Positions 36,937-47,273 of a DNA stretch of 52,649 bases are shown one piece after another (within the stretch, counting starts at the first letter, position 1; the number at the start of each line of letters is the position of its first letter). Made by a program: the position numbers and the translations under genes. The notes beneath the pieces were generated by a model that was not told the DNA's origin, searched no databases, and was given only the letters and a program-made list of their open reading frames with translations. The DNA comes from Hellea sp. (GTDB taxonomy: Bacteria > Pseudomonadota > Alphaproteobacteria > Caulobacterales > Maricaulaceae), in assembly GCA_020628425.1 (NCBI GenBank), contig JAHDEZ010000008.1:1-52649 (forward strand). Reading direction: 5' to 3'.

Positions 36937-37857
36937 ATGCAACGGCCTTTAAAAATCGGAACCCGTGGTTCGCCTCTGGCCCTCTATCAGGCCCGACTTG
37001 TGCAATCTCTATTAGCGGAACGGCATTATGTTATGCGCCCGGATAGGGATTTGCCAATCGTCACATTCACGACCTCCGGTGACAAGCTCAAAGGCGAGTT
37101 GTCTGAATTTGGCGGCAAAGGTCTGTTCACCAAGGAATTGGAATGGGCGCTCGAATCTGGGGAGGTAGACATTGCTGTTCATTCCATGAAAGACGTTCCA
37201 ACCCAATTGCAATCGGGGCATAAGATTGCGGCTGTACTCGAGCGCGAAGATCCCAGAGATGCGTTTATTTCACCAAAATTTGCCAGTATCGTCGACCTGC
37301 CAAACGGGGCGAAAGTGGGAACGGCGTCTTTGCGTCGCCGGGCTCAATTGGCTGCCATGCGCCCCGATGTAAAGTTTACATTGTTGCGTGGTAATGTGGG
37401 AACGCGTTTGAAAAAACTCAGCGCTGGCGAGTGCGATGCTACTTTTTTGGCCTATGCCGGATTGAAACGCCTCGGGCAGCCGGGGGTTGCAACATCAATC
37501 ATCGAAACCGTCGATATGCTAAGCGCGCCTGCTCAGGCCGCGATTGGCATAGAAGTCATGGAAGGTAATGACTGGGCTGCCGATTTAGTCGCCTCGCTTA
37601 ATCATATGCCAACCTTAATAGCAATTACTGCAGAGCGCGCTTTCTTGCGGGCCCTCGACGGATCTTGCCGCACACCGATAGCCGCTTTGGCTAAAATTAA
37701 GGACGGTCATCTCTATCTGGAAGGGGAATTGCTCGTCGAAGACGGTTCAAAACGCTGGCGGCGTGACGGGTTTATACACAAGGCAGGACTAGAAAATGCC
37801 GCTCGTCTCGGACTTAAAATGGGGCGCTCAATTAAAGAGGAAATGGAAAACACATGA
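36937..37857 (+). CDS. hemC: Porphobilinogen deaminase (hydroxymethylbilane synthase)
   Basis: Polymerises four porphobilinogens to hydroxymethylbilane in haem synthesis. The 306 residues show [59 protein letters not shown] and the dipyrromethane-cofactor cysteine in [10 protein letters not shown]. Its stop overlaps the hemD start as ATGA. Confidence 0.97.
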   Translation: MQRPLKIGTRGSPLALYQARLVQSLLAERHYVMRPDRDLPIVTFTTSGDKLKGELSEFGGKGLFTKELEWALESGEVDIAVHSMKDVPTQLQSGHKIAAVLEREDPRDAFISPKFASIVDLPNGAKVGTASLRRRAQLAAMRPDVKFTLLRGNVGTRLKKLSAGECDATFLAYAGLKRLGQPGVATSIIETVDMLSAPAQAAIGIEVMEGNDWAADLVASLNHMPTLIAITAERAFLRALDGSCRTPIAALAKIKDGHLYLEGELLVEDGSKRWRRDGFIHKAGLENAARLGLKMGRSIKEEMENT

Positions 37858-38537
37858 GCAATGGTATAGTTTGGATAACCCGCTCTCAGCCATCCGCCGA
37901 CAGTAGTGCCAAAGCCTGGCAATTGGCCGGGTATGAGACCTATGTTAAACCGCTGATTCACATTGGCGTGCCCAGCACTATGCCCAAACCACTTGAGGAT
38001 GGCGCGATCCTTCTTATCACTTCGCAAAATGCCCTGCGGACACTGGAAATTCTCACGGATCGACGTGACTGGCCGGTTATGACAGTTGGAGATGCGTCGG
38101 CGAACTACGCCCGAAATATGGGTTTTGGGGATGTTTTGTCGGCAAGCGGAAATGCTAAGGATTTATTGGCTCTGATCAAAAAGATCTATAATCCGGGACA
38201 TCCCCGCATATTTGTCCATGCCTCTGGCCAAAAGGTAAGTCTGGATCTGGCAGCTCAGTTGGCGACAAGCGGTTATAGTGCCAGACGAGAGGTTTATTAT
38301 CTGAATTCTGTGCGTAAACTCATAAATCTGAACGATGCGCCTCCTTTGACTCATGTGGCGCTTTATTCACCTATGGCTGCGCGCGCGGCCAAACGGTTTG
38401 CAGGAAGGGTCAATAAGGCCAAAACCATATCCATAAGCGACAATGTTGATAAGGCTTTGGGTGAGCGGTATGTTAACCGAAGACTGATAGCTAAACGTCC
38501 AACCGAGCAGGCTATGATAAAGGCACTTACGGCTTGA
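37854..38537 (+). CDS. hemD: Uroporphyrinogen-III synthase
   Basis: Cyclises hydroxymethylbilane to uroporphyrinogen III. The family is weakly conserved. Here the 227-residue length, the N-terminal WITRSQPSADSSAKAW, a central hinge, HASGQKVSLDLAAQLATSGY and the position directly after hemC with ATGA coupling identify it. A HemY-like gene follows after 49 bases. Confidence 0.88.
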   Translation: MSNGIVWITRSQPSADSSAKAWQLAGYETYVKPLIHIGVPSTMPKPLEDGAILLITSQNALRTLEILTDRRDWPVMTVGDASANYARNMGFGDVLSASGNAKDLLALIKKIYNPGHPRIFVHASGQKVSLDLAAQLATSGYSARREVYYLNSVRKLINLNDAPPLTHVALYSPMAARAAKRFAGRVNKAKTISISDNVDKALGERYVNRRLIAKRPTEQAMIKALTA

Positions 38538-38586
38538 TAATAGGTCTGTCCGCCCACATATGGTAGGCGAATAATCAGGATTTGAT

Positions 38587-40104
38587 ATGAGAAATTACCT
38601 CATTGCTATATTGATATTGGTCGCGCTTTTGGCGGGTGTGTTGCTTTACGTTGGGGACGATTCTACTTTGCGGGTTGTATCCAGCGGGGCCCCCAGTATT
38701 TTCGATTTTGGCGACCAGACAATTTCATGGCGCCGGGCCATTATTTACTTTGTTTTTGGAACTATTGGTCTTCTGGCATTATGGAGTTTGGCTGGCTGGC
38801 TCGTCCGATTGCCGGGTCGGTTGAAATCAGGCGTTGGCTTACGTCGCCGCGAACAGGCGTTGGAAGCCATGGAAGAAGCTTTGCTGGCGGGTGCGGAAGG
38901 CGACTCCGATAGAGCCCGCCGCCGCGCAGAGCGGGTCCGCAAGCTCGTCAAGTCCAAAGCTCTGGGTCATATGATTTCCGCTCAGGCTGCAGAGGCCAGT
39001 GGAGACGCGCAGGAAGCCATTGCGCAATATCAGGCTCTGTTGGGTCATAAAAATACCGAGTCCGCAGGTCGCCGGGGCTTAGCCCAACAATATCTGTCTA
39101 CGGGAAATCTTACTGGTGCGATCGATCAGGCAGGTGCAGAATATACGGATAACAAAAATGCCCGTTGGGCGTTTGAGATTTTGTTTCAGGCGCAGATGTC
39201 AGACTACCGTTGGAAGGATGCCTTGGAGACATTGGAAACTGGCCTGTCACGTAAACATATCACCAAAGAAGTCGCGAAACGTCGCAAGGCTGTATTGGAT
39301 ACGGCTATTGCAACCCAGTTAGAGGACGATGGGAAAATCGATGGGGCCATAGATTTATCCCTTTCCGCATTATCGTCTGCGCCTGAATTTGCGCCTGCGG
39401 CGGCGCTGGCGGCGCGTCTGTTGGGTAAAGACGGCGATGAGCGCAAGGCTATTTCTATACTTGAAAAAGCTTGGGCACGGGCCCCGCATCCGGCACTGTC
39501 TTCGGCTCTGTTAGACTTATTGACCGACCATACAGACAGGTCTCGTGAGAAAAAGGTGAAAAGTTTCATTCGGCAAAACCCCGAGCACCGGGAAAGCATT
39601 TTACTTCAGGTCGAAGAGAATTTGCGTTCCGGTGATGCCGTCTCGGCATGGACAATTCTGACGCCATTACTGGCTAGTGGCGACCCTTCTGCGCGTCTCT
39701 GCTTGCTAGCAGCGGAGACGGAAAGCATGCTGTCTAACGAAGGTGACGCCAAGGTCTGGGCCATACGGGCTGCCACGGCGCCAACCGAACCGGATTGGTC
39801 TGATCTGGATCCGGAAGGGGATGCCTTTGACTATTCTTCACAGGATTGGCGCCGTCTGGTTTATTCCTTTGGCGAAAATGGCGAGTTAATTCACCCCAGA
39901 TTTGAAGCTGGTGCGGCCCGTCAATCCGTTGTTAAAACCTCGAGTGACGATGACGAACGTGCTTTGGATGTATCTGAAGCCTCACAAATTTTAGAGACCG
40001 ACGCCGAACCAGTCTTGGAAGAGATTAAAGAGATAGAAGTGGGTGATATAGATACGGATGACATTGCCATGCGTCTCGATAACTTACTGGATGATGAAGA
40101 TTAG
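38587..40104 (+). CDS. HemY-like TPR membrane protein
   Basis: A 505-residue inner-membrane protein with two N-terminal helices (about residues 5-23 and 53-72), the HemY_N domain, and then TPR-like repeats (about 95-400). The conserved tail motif WSDLDPEGDAFDYSSQDW followed by LIHPRFE is typical of the alphaproteobacterial group. HemY-N proteins sit after hemD and are thought to scaffold haem-pathway enzymes at the membrane; they are not the HemY oxidase of Bacillus. The tail is strongly acidic. It converges with aldose 1-epimerase four bases away. Confidence 0.88.
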   Translation: MRNYLIAILILVALLAGVLLYVGDDSTLRVVSSGAPSIFDFGDQTISWRRAIIYFVFGTIGLLALWSLAGWLVRLPGRLKSGVGLRRREQALEAMEEALLAGAEGDSDRARRRAERVRKLVKSKALGHMISAQAAEASGDAQEAIAQYQALLGHKNTESAGRRGLAQQYLSTGNLTGAIDQAGAEYTDNKNARWAFEILFQAQMSDYRWKDALETLETGLSRKHITKEVAKRRKAVLDTAIATQLEDDGKIDGAIDLSLSALSSAPEFAPAAALAARLLGKDGDERKAISILEKAWARAPHPALSSALLDLLTDHTDRSREKKVKSFIRQNPEHRESILLQVEENLRSGDAVSAWTILTPLLASGDPSARLCLLAAETESMLSNEGDAKVWAIRAATAPTEPDWSDLDPEGDAFDYSSQDWRRLVYSFGENGELIHPRFEAGAARQSVVKTSSDDDERALDVSEASQILETDAEPVLEEIKEIEVGDIDTDDIAMRLDNLLDDED

Positions 40105-40108
40105 CCCC

Positions 40109-40966
40109 TTAGTCAAAAGACACTGTAAATTCGCTCCAGACCATCATCGTCTCTTCGGGGGCTAAAATCTTTATACCCTCGGCAACCGGGTCTACCATGT
40201 TTAATGCGTTATGGGTGTGGCTGATTGGTTCAAAGCAGAAACAATCATCTTCATGAGCCGTATAAACGGCCGCCCGGCTTAAGTTCTCAGAGCTTTTAAT
40301 CTGGATAGTTTTGTCAGAGTTTAACCAGCTGATTTCAGCCCGGTTTGTTCCGGTGAAACAATGGTCCAATCGATATCGTTTCAATCTTTGCGGTGTCGAG
40401 AAATCAAATCCGGGTGGTGACATTACATGAGCCGTTGGCAAGACTTGGTCATCGGCCAACCAGACGCCGTCACTGTCAAACGCGATCATGGCTTGTTCCA
40501 GATCCGGAAAATAAGGATGAAAGCCCAGACCACAGGGCATAGGTGTTTCCGATTGATTGGTTAGCTCTAGCTTTAGGCAGAGGGTTGAGCCCCGGACTGC
40601 AATCAATTGACGGGCCTCATAATCCCATGGCCAGTCTGTGTCTCTATTTTGCTGTATCAGAACGCACTCATTAGGTGTTTGAACATCCAGCTGCCAGGCA
40701 TTCATCCAGCCATAGCCATGCAGGGCATGTTTATGTCCCGAAAGTGTGTCAGGGAGAATGACAGATTGGTTTTGAAATTTGAACCGTCCATCTTTGATTC
40801 GGTTGGAATAGGGCAGGAGTGGGAAATGACCCGCGCCCGATTGAGGCGGTTGGGCAGTTTTGAAATCTCTGAACACTTCTTGGTTCAGATAATGGCAGCG
40901 CTGAAAGAGGCTACCATTGTTCGAGTCTATATCTATTTGCCAGCTATCGGCGTTAAGGCTTGGCAT
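40109..40966 (-). CDS. Aldose 1-epimerase family protein
   Basis: A 285-residue beta-sandwich mutarotase-like protein: LLPYSNRIKDGRF, the H of HKHALHGYGW, and GFHPYFPD near the middle carry the expected histidines. It belongs to the broader GalM/YeaD superfamily, and the sugar is unknown. The start codon overlaps the stop of the AMP-ligase gene (TAATG), an odd metabolic pairing that nevertheless implies coexpression. No signal peptide. Confidence 0.85.
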   Translation of the reverse strand: MPSLNADSWQIDIDSNNGSLFQRCHYLNQEVFRDFKTAQPPQSGAGHFPLLPYSNRIKDGRFKFQNQSVILPDTLSGHKHALHGYGWMNAWQLDVQTPNECVLIQQNRDTDWPWDYEARQLIAVRGSTLCLKLELTNQSETPMPCGLGFHPYFPDLEQAMIAFDSDGVWLADDQVLPTAHVMSPPGFDFSTPQRLKRYRLDHCFTGTNRAEISWLNSDKTIQIKSSENLSRAAVYTAHEDDCFCFEPISHTHNALNMVDPVAEGIKILAPEETMMVWSEFTVSFD

Positions 40967-42558
40967 TAGCTGTCTTTAATGCCCATGCTTTCCTTGGCCA
41001 GTTTGGTGACCGATACATAATCAAGTTTACCGGTTCCCAGAACGGGCACTTCCTTGACCGATATAATCTTTTTGGGCACTGCGATTTCAGCAACGCCGTG
41101 GGTTTGCGCCCAGGCCATCAGCTCATGGCGTTTGGGGTCAGGATGTTCACTGACCAGAACAATCTGCTCGCCTCTACGGGGGTCGGGAACAATCGCTGCC
41201 GCATGCATATGATCCGGCCACAATGCGCCAGCACAGTTTTCAACAACTGCAAGCGATACCATCTCGCCGCCGATTTTGGCAAAGCGTTTCATACGGCCGC
41301 GAATAACATAATAGCCTTCCTCGCTTACTGAAACGATATCGCCTGTATCGTGCCAGCCATCTGAGAGCTCTATGACCTGTCCCGGATTATCTGATTTGAT
41401 ATAACCCTTCATAATATTGGGGCCTTTGACCCAAAGGGTTCCAGCGTCCTCCATCCCTTCAAAGGGCTCAATCCGACTTTCGATTCCAGGCAGCATTTTT
41501 CCGATAGTGCCGGCGCGTATATCGCCCGGTTGATTAGCGGCCAGAACGGGCGCGCATTCCGTTACGCCGTAGCCTTCAAGCACCTCAAATGAGAAGCGTT
41601 TCTCGGCGATATGGCGAGTTTCTTCGCGGACCCGTTCGGCCCCGCAAACGGCAATGCGCAGAGAGCTCATGCCGCCTTCTTTACTGGCGCGCATATATTG
41701 CTGCAGAAACGTGTCGGTCGCAAAAAGAATGGTCGATTTGGTTTTGAAAATCCGCTGGGCGATTGTCTTGGTTTGCAGGGGCGACGGATGCAAAACAACG
41801 GGCAAACCCGAGAAGAGCGGCCAGAGCGTTCCCGCCGTCAGGCCATAACAATGGAAGGTTGGGAGCGGATTGAAGAACACATCTGTGTCTTCTACTTCAA
41901 CATGCTGCGCAATCTGTTCGATATTAGCCAGGATATTGGCATGGGTCAGAACCACGCCCTTCGGCGTCCCTTCCGTGCCGGATGTAAACAGGATCACCCC
42001 TGTATCATCCGGTGAGGCGCTGGCGCTGAAAGCCCTCGGAATATTTGGCCCCAGCACAGCCCGGATTTTCCCGCCTGTGCCGATCTCTTCGCGCAGATCC
42101 TCAAGGTAAACAAATTCCATCGTGTCGGAGAGCTGCTCGATCAGATTTTCCAGCCCGGCCAGTTCGATAAATTTATGAGCGGTCAGAACCTTTTTAAACG
42201 GTGCGGTTTTGGCGGCACCTTTCAGGTTCTTCACCCCGGCCGTAAAGTTCATCATGGCCGGTGTGCGCCCGGCCGCAGACACGGATAACAGGGCGATAAT
42301 CGCTCCGGCCCCGGTTGGCAGCATGATACCAATGCCTTCGCCTGGCTCCGTCATTTTCGAAATAGGTGAGGAGAGCGCAAAAGCTGCCCGGCGAATTTCG
42401 CCATAAGTGAGCTCCCGCCCGTCACCATCCGTCAGGATTTTCTTACTGGCCCCATGAGTTTTACAGGCCTCCAAAAAGGCCTGAAACATGCTGCGCCGGA
42501 TACGTTTATGCGCCCGCTTAGACAGCTCTTCAGATTTTAGAAACTGGGTTTCCAACAC
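40966..42558 (-). CDS. AMP-dependent acyl-ACP/acyl-CoA ligase
   Basis: A 530-residue adenylate-forming enzyme. The P-loop-like motif is LFTSGTEGTPKGVVLTH, followed by GYGVTECAPV, the YYVIRGRMKRFAKIGGEMVS core and the C-terminal catalytic lysine region LGTGKLDYVSV. The sequence resembles the ligase half of the Aas acyltransferase/acyl-ACP synthetase fusion, but no acyltransferase domain is attached. It probably activates free fatty acids for phospholipid repair or import. The start at 42558 has GAGAGA close upstream. Confidence 0.85.
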   Translation of the reverse strand: MLETQFLKSEELSKRAHKRIRRSMFQAFLEACKTHGASKKILTDGDGRELTYGEIRRAAFALSSPISKMTEPGEGIGIMLPTGAGAIIALLSVSAAGRTPAMMNFTAGVKNLKGAAKTAPFKKVLTAHKFIELAGLENLIEQLSDTMEFVYLEDLREEIGTGGKIRAVLGPNIPRAFSASASPDDTGVILFTSGTEGTPKGVVLTHANILANIEQIAQHVEVEDTDVFFNPLPTFHCYGLTAGTLWPLFSGLPVVLHPSPLQTKTIAQRIFKTKSTILFATDTFLQQYMRASKEGGMSSLRIAVCGAERVREETRHIAEKRFSFEVLEGYGVTECAPVLAANQPGDIRAGTIGKMLPGIESRIEPFEGMEDAGTLWVKGPNIMKGYIKSDNPGQVIELSDGWHDTGDIVSVSEEGYYVIRGRMKRFAKIGGEMVSLAVVENCAGALWPDHMHAAAIVPDPRRGEQIVLVSEHPDPKRHELMAWAQTHGVAEIAVPKKIISVKEVPVLGTGKLDYVSVTKLAKESMGIKDS

Positions 42559-42668
42559 ATTCTCTCAACGATTGTTCAAATTATTTTGCACGGCTTCTAG
42601 CCTATATTTCACCAACTGGCAAAATATGTTTCAATTTATTTCAGGGGGGGTGGGAAGGAGGCAGAGAC

Positions 42669-44147
42669 TTAGCCCAACACCCTTTCTACCGCTTTGCTCC
42701 AGCCGGCGATGAGCGTGTCGCGTTCTTCGGCCTCCATAGCCGGGGTGAAGCCGCTATCTCTTTGCCAGTTCTCGGTCACCTCTTCGAGGGAGCTGTAGAC
42801 ACCGGCTTGCAACCCGGCCAGATAGGCGGCGCCGAGGGCTGTGGTCTCGAGCACTTTGGGGCGGTCGACGGGAATGTCCAGAATGTTGGAGAGGAACTGC
42901 ACCATCCAGCTATTATGGACCATGCCGCCGTCAACCCGCAGGGAGGTGGGCTCGACACCGTCTTCGGCCATGGCGGCGAAAAGATCTTGTGTCTGATAGC
43001 AGACGCTTTCCACAGCGGCGCGGGCGATATGTTCTGGGGTCGTGTCTCTGGTAATACCGAACAGGCCACCGCGAGCATCCGGGTCCCAATGGGGGGCGCC
43101 GAGGCCTGTAAAGGCCGGCACGAGATAAACGCCGTGATTATGCTCAAGCCCCGATGCCATGCCTTCCGTTTCGGCCGCGTCTTTGATAATTTTAATCCCG
43201 TCGCGCAGCCACTGCACGGCTGCACCCGCGATGAAAATGGACCCTTCAAGCGCATAGGTCGTTTGACCCTTTAGGCGGTAGCACACAGTCGATAGAAGTC
43301 GGTTTTTGGAGCTCAAGCATTGCGTTCCAGTATTCAGGATAACGAAACAGCCCGTGCCGTAAGTGCTTTTGATATCGCCAACCTTGAAACAGGCTTGACC
43401 GATAGCGGCCGCCTGTTGGTCGCCAGCCACACCTAGAATAGGCAGGCTCTCACCGAGCAAAGCCGGGTCTGTCATACCGTAATCGGCTGCGCAATCTTTG
43501 ACCTCGGGCAGGACGGAGGCCGGAACATTAAACAGCTCAAGCAGTTCCGCGTCCCAATCGGATGTGTGGATGTTAAACAGATTAGTCCGGCTGGCATTGG
43601 TTGCATCGGTGGCATGAGACGTGCCGCCCGTCAGACGGTAAATCAGAAAGCTATCGACGGTGCCAAAAGCCAGCTCGCCCTTGGCTGCACGCTCGCGGGC
43701 GCCCTTTACGTGGTCCAGTATCCAGGCCGCCTTGGTGGATGAGAAATAGGGGTCCAGCAAAAGCCCGGTTTTTGCAGAAAGCCTGTCCTCATCAAACCGG
43801 GTCTTGATGTCTCGGCAGATATCCGCCGTCCGCCGGTCCTGCCAGACTATGGCGTTATAAATCGGTTTATGGGTTTCCCGGTCCCAGACCAGCGTGGTTT
43901 CGCGCTGATTGGTAATCCCGATCCCGATAACATCGCCGTCTAGTTTTTGGGCGAATTCATGTGCCTCTTTCAGGGTCGCCAGAGTTGTATCCCAAATGGC
44001 TTCGGGATCATGTTCCACCCAACCATCCTGGGGATAGATTTGCGGAAACTCCTGTTGTGCGGTGAACAAAATCTCCCCGGATATGTTGAAAACAAGTGTG
44101 CGGGAACTCGTCGTGCCTTGATCGATAGAAAGAATATATTTTGACAT
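42669..44147 (-). CDS. glpK: Glycerol kinase
   Basis: Phosphorylates glycerol to glycerol 3-phosphate. The start at [20 protein letters not shown] (492 residues) matches the family; the reading frame extends upstream for another 105 codons across the intergenic region and into the divergent gene without support. Further motifs are [46 protein letters not shown] and the [15 protein letters not shown] sugar-kinase signature. No glpF or glpD lies beside it. It is divergent from the TIR-TPR gene. Confidence 0.97.
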   Translation of the reverse strand: MSKYILSIDQGTTSSRTLVFNISGEILFTAQQEFPQIYPQDGWVEHDPEAIWDTTLATLKEAHEFAQKLDGDVIGIGITNQRETTLVWDRETHKPIYNAIVWQDRRTADICRDIKTRFDEDRLSAKTGLLLDPYFSSTKAAWILDHVKGARERAAKGELAFGTVDSFLIYRLTGGTSHATDATNASRTNLFNIHTSDWDAELLELFNVPASVLPEVKDCAADYGMTDPALLGESLPILGVAGDQQAAAIGQACFKVGDIKSTYGTGCFVILNTGTQCLSSKNRLLSTVCYRLKGQTTYALEGSIFIAGAAVQWLRDGIKIIKDAAETEGMASGLEHNHGVYLVPAFTGLGAPHWDPDARGGLFGITRDTTPEHIARAAVESVCYQTQDLFAAMAEDGVEPTSLRVDGGMVHNSWMVQFLSNILDIPVDRPKVLETTALGAAYLAGLQAGVYSSLEEVTENWQRDSGFTPAMEAEERDTLIAGWSKAVERVLG

Positions 44148-44249
44148 AGATTTTCTTTTCAACATGACGGGGAAAAATTCAAGATAGATTGATTGTTCTT
44201 TTTTTTGATAATTCGTGTATAAGTATGGGAAAGTAACTCCTCGGGGCAC
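44148..44249. promoter_or_regulatory. Divergent promoter region between glpK and the TIR-TPR gene
   Basis: This AT-rich 102-base gap includes a run of T at about 44199-44206 and a TATAAG hexamer near 44218 that could be a -10 box for the TIR gene (with TTGTTC about 19 bases upstream). The spacing is a little long, so the assignment is weak. No palindromic operator like that at 47219 is seen. Confidence 0.4.
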
Positions 44250-46391
44250 ATGGAAACTTTCAAATATAAGGGCTTTATCAGCTATTCTCACGATGATGAG
44301 AGATGGGGCAGCTGGCTGCACCGAAAGCTGGAAACATTCCGGTTTCCGCGCCGGACGGTAGGTCGTGAAACAAAGCGCGGTATCGTACCCCGGCGCTTTA
44401 CCCCTGTATTTCGTGATAGAGATGAACTGACGGCTGGCGCCAATCTGGGCGCTGAAATTCAAGATAGTTTGCGCCAGTCGGAGAACCTCATTGTTTTGTG
44501 CTCACCACGATCAGCTCAGTCCTATTGGGTTAACAAAGAGATCCAGTATTTCAAACAGCATAATAATCCGGACAATATTTTTGCTTTCATCATGGAGGGC
44601 GAACCCTTTGCCCAAAATCCTGAGGAGGAATGTTTTCCGGAAGCGTTGAAATATGCAATGGGCGCAGACGGTGAGCTGAGCGATACCGTTGTTGAACCCC
44701 TGGCGGCTGATGCCCGGGATGTCGGCGATGGTAAATCTCTCGCATTGCTGAAAATTCTATCCGGTATGGCCGGTCTGGGATTGGACGAGCTGGTGCAGCG
44801 GGATCTGCAAAGGGCACGCCGCCGCGTGACCGGGATCACGGCAACGGCCTTAACAACCGTGTTAATCATGGGATCATTGACTTGGTATGCGTGGGAAGCC
44901 CGGCAAGAGGCAGATACCAGGCGGGCTGACGCGGAGGGATTGATCGAGTTTATGTTGACGGATCTAAGAGATAAGCTCGAGCCTGTTGGGAAGCTTGATA
45001 TTCTGGACGCCGTCGGACAGGAAGCAACAGGTTACTACGACAGCTATGATGCGGCGAATATGAGCGCCGATGCGATCGGGCGGCGGGCAACGGCCTATCA
45101 CCTTTTGGGCGATATTCAGTTGCGCATGGGCAAATATGAAGAGGCGCAAAACTATTTTGAACCAGCTTTTGATTATACCGAAGCGCAGTTGAAAGCGGAT
45201 CCGGATAACCCCGACCGAATATATGAGCATATTCAAAGCGTTTTCTGGAAGGCACAGCCATTAAGGCCGCAAAAGCGTTATGACGAGATGTTGAAGGCAT
45301 CCCAACTTTATTCAGAACTGGCCGAAAAGCTTTACCAGATCGAGGGCGACACTGATCGATCCGTGGTTGAACGGGCATGGGGCTGGTCAAATATAGGCGA
45401 TGCCTATTTTAAATTAGGCGAGATTGATACGGCCTTGAGTTATGCAGAACAAGCCATTCCATTGTTTCAAAATTATGTGAAGCGTAAGCCAACGCCAACT
45501 GCTTATATTGCTCTGGCACGGGCCTATGATGATAGGTCGAACTATTATTACCGCGCGGATAAATTTGATATTGGTTTTAAATGGGAAAAAGACGGGGCCG
45601 CCGTCCTGAACGAAGCATTGGCATTATTCCCGGATGATTATCAAATTTTAAAAGAATTGATCCGGACAGATTATGGGATCGGGGTATATTTGATCGAAAG
45701 TGAAAAATTTGATGATGCAAAAAATATCCTGTTGGGTAATTTAGAGAATATTGAAAAAGCTCTGAAAATAGAACCCAATAACAATCGCGTGCTGATAAAT
45801 CGGCTGAGTACACACGAAAATCTTGTCAAAATTGGGACTAAGACAAAGGATAACTTATTGGCCGAGACCCATTTGGCAAGGCTAAACTCCTTGATCGAAG
45901 AAAGAATGGGGCAATCATCCGGATATGAGTTTGACCCGGAGTGGGACTATCAAAAACCCAGGATATTTGTTCGTCGAAAACTTAGTCATGCATTCAGTCA
46001 ATCCGATTTTGAGGTGGGGTTAGAGGTTTTACCACTTTTAAAAACGATCGTTGAACGCCTGGATGGGCGTCCTGGTTTTGAGAAAGATTACATCATCCAA
46101 AATGGCTACTATCTGTTGAGCAAGTCATTTTTGACGGATGATGTCGAGGCTTACCGATCTTTTGTGGAGTTTGTGGATGCAAATGAAAAAGGCCAATTGC
46201 TTTCTTCATTCATGCCCATGATGACATTTATGGGGCATAAATTTTGTCTTGAAAATAGGGAATGCCGACTTCCCGATTATACGTTAACGGAGGACGATTT
46301 CGCGTCGCCTCATTTTACATATTTCCAACAAAAATATCCAAAATTTGCGCGGACAATCCAAAATAATCATCAAGGAGAGAGTGATGACTAA
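44250..46391 (+). CDS. Membrane TIR-domain protein with TPR-like C-terminus
   Basis: A 713-residue three-part protein. Residues 7-120 form a bacterial TIR domain ([43 protein letters not shown]), with E97 at the place of the NADase catalytic glutamate. One membrane helix follows (about 193-215), then a long helical region with TPR motifs (about 275-560). This orientation would leave TIR in the cytoplasm and the TPR part outside. TIR enzymes of this kind cleave NAD and may make cyclic ADP-ribose variants; activity here is inferred. It overlaps the lipoprotein gene by eight bases and leads a four-gene unit with TPR-S/SLOG and Crp-fold proteins. The second half looks more AT-rich than the flanking housekeeping genes. 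Confidence 0.88.
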   Translation: METFKYKGFISYSHDDERWGSWLHRKLETFRFPRRTVGRETKRGIVPRRFTPVFRDRDELTAGANLGAEIQDSLRQSENLIVLCSPRSAQSYWVNKEIQYFKQHNNPDNIFAFIMEGEPFAQNPEEECFPEALKYAMGADGELSDTVVEPLAADARDVGDGKSLALLKILSGMAGLGLDELVQRDLQRARRRVTGITATALTTVLIMGSLTWYAWEARQEADTRRADAEGLIEFMLTDLRDKLEPVGKLDILDAVGQEATGYYDSYDAANMSADAIGRRATAYHLLGDIQLRMGKYEEAQNYFEPAFDYTEAQLKADPDNPDRIYEHIQSVFWKAQPLRPQKRYDEMLKASQLYSELAEKLYQIEGDTDRSVVERAWGWSNIGDAYFKLGEIDTALSYAEQAIPLFQNYVKRKPTPTAYIALARAYDDRSNYYYRADKFDIGFKWEKDGAAVLNEALALFPDDYQILKELIRTDYGIGVYLIESEKFDDAKNILLGNLENIEKALKIEPNNNRVLINRLSTHENLVKIGTKTKDNLLAETHLARLNSLIEERMGQSSGYEFDPEWDYQKPRIFVRRKLSHAFSQSDFEVGLEVLPLLKTIVERLDGRPGFEKDYIIQNGYYLLSKSFLTDDVEAYRSFVEFVDANEKGQLLSSFMPMMTFMGHKFCLENRECRLPDYTLTEDDFASPHFTYFQQKYPKFARTIQNNHQGESDD

Positions 46392-47205
46392 AAAAATGTA
46401 TGTCAGTCTCTTCGCCGGGGCGGCGATTTTATTAGCAGCTTGCGGCGGAGGACAATCAGACAGTGAAAATATGACAAAATATCGACCGACAATCGAAACG
46501 GACGGTATTGATTTTTACGCCACAACGCCGTGGAATACCAATGCGAATTGTTACTATCGCGGCGCAGGGAAAGTGCCCAATCAAGGTAGTAAGAAAAATC
46601 AGACCGATTATATGAAACCACATCTGGTTTTTATCGGCCACGACCCAAAATCTGGGTCTTTTACCCGGTTTGAATTGACCCGTCGTGGCGTGCTTTCGCG
46701 CATGCGTCAAGCTATGCTCGATGGCGATAATTCAACCTTGGAAAAAGAGTTTGCGAGTCTCTCACGAGCCGATTTTCAACCAACAACAGCAACGCAGCTG
46801 GACAGTTTGGAACTGTTGGGGAGTGTATCGAATCCATTTGATTTGAAACTGTCTTGGTATAGCCGAATTGGGTTTTTCCTTATCGAAGACACCGAGACCT
46901 TTAATGACCGATCGCCGTTTCGCTCGGCCGTCGGGGTTAGCGGGGCGAAATCACCGTTTCGGTCTATGGTTGATGTTAATGATAAGATTACAGTGGTCGA
47001 CTATGTGAGCCTGCCGCCAGCCAAAAATGTCAAAGGGTATGAAACCATTTCCGTTCGTAATTGCATTTACTACTACGACCTGAGTATCTATCAGACATTT
47101 ATTGATGCCGCCGGAAACACAGTGCGCGTGCCGGTCATAATTGATCCGAGAGGGGAAGGGGATAATGGCCCTTCTGGCGACGATGATCCGCCCCAATGGC
47201 CATAG
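46384..47205 (+). CDS. Lipoprotein of unknown function in the TIR unit
   Basis: A 273-residue lipoprotein with signal peptide and lipobox LAAC (cysteine at about residue 20, followed by GGG). The mature protein shows no family I recognise: a TTPWNTNANCYYRGAG segment with cysteine, a charged central helix (residues 100-135), two near-identical RSPFRSAVGV/KSPFRSMVDV turns, and an acidic proline-rich end. The start at 46384 has a strong AAGGAGAGAG site inside the TIR gene. Its eight-base overlap with TIR suggests that both are made together, with this partner able to meet the TIR protein's periplasmic TPR part. Confidence 0.8.
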   Translation: MTKKMYVSLFAGAAILLAACGGGQSDSENMTKYRPTIETDGIDFYATTPWNTNANCYYRGAGKVPNQGSKKNQTDYMKPHLVFIGHDPKSGSFTRFELTRRGVLSRMRQAMLDGDNSTLEKEFASLSRADFQPTTATQLDSLELLGSVSNPFDLKLSWYSRIGFFLIEDTETFNDRSPFRSAVGVSGAKSPFRSMVDVNDKITVVDYVSLPPAKNVKGYETISVRNCIYYYDLSIYQTFIDAAGNTVRVPVIIDPRGEGDNGPSGDDDPPQWP

Positions 47206-47218
47206 ATAAGCAATTTTC

Positions 47219-47240
47219 CCAGACTGCATTTGCAGTCTGG
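47219..47240. promoter_or_regulatory. Perfect 22-bp dyad between the lipoprotein and TPR-S/SLOG genes
   Basis: CCAGACTGCA (47219-47228) and TGCAGTCTGG (47231-47240) are exact inverted copies around TT. No T-run follows on either strand, so it is not a normal terminator. As RNA it would fold into a stable hairpin 33 bases before the next ATG. As DNA it has the length and symmetry of a Crp/Fnr-family binding site, and a Crp-fold regulator is encoded two genes on. Both readings are inference. Confidence 0.7.
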
Positions 47241-47273
47241 CCTTAATCCCATATAAGGAAAATCAAAAGCCCA

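Noticed and set aside
36883-36942. Longer tsaD start at 36942
   Set aside because: It would overlap the hemC start and adds 20 residues before the conserved [10 protein letters not shown]-terminus.
42762-43274. 170-codon frame antisense to glpK, and a 159-codon frame in another phase
   Set aside because: Both are covered by the conserved glpK coding sequence and lack any family pattern.
44148-44462. Extended N-terminus of glycerol kinase (105 extra residues)
   Set aside because: Family homology begins exactly at [13 protein letters not shown], and the extension would run into the divergent TIR gene.
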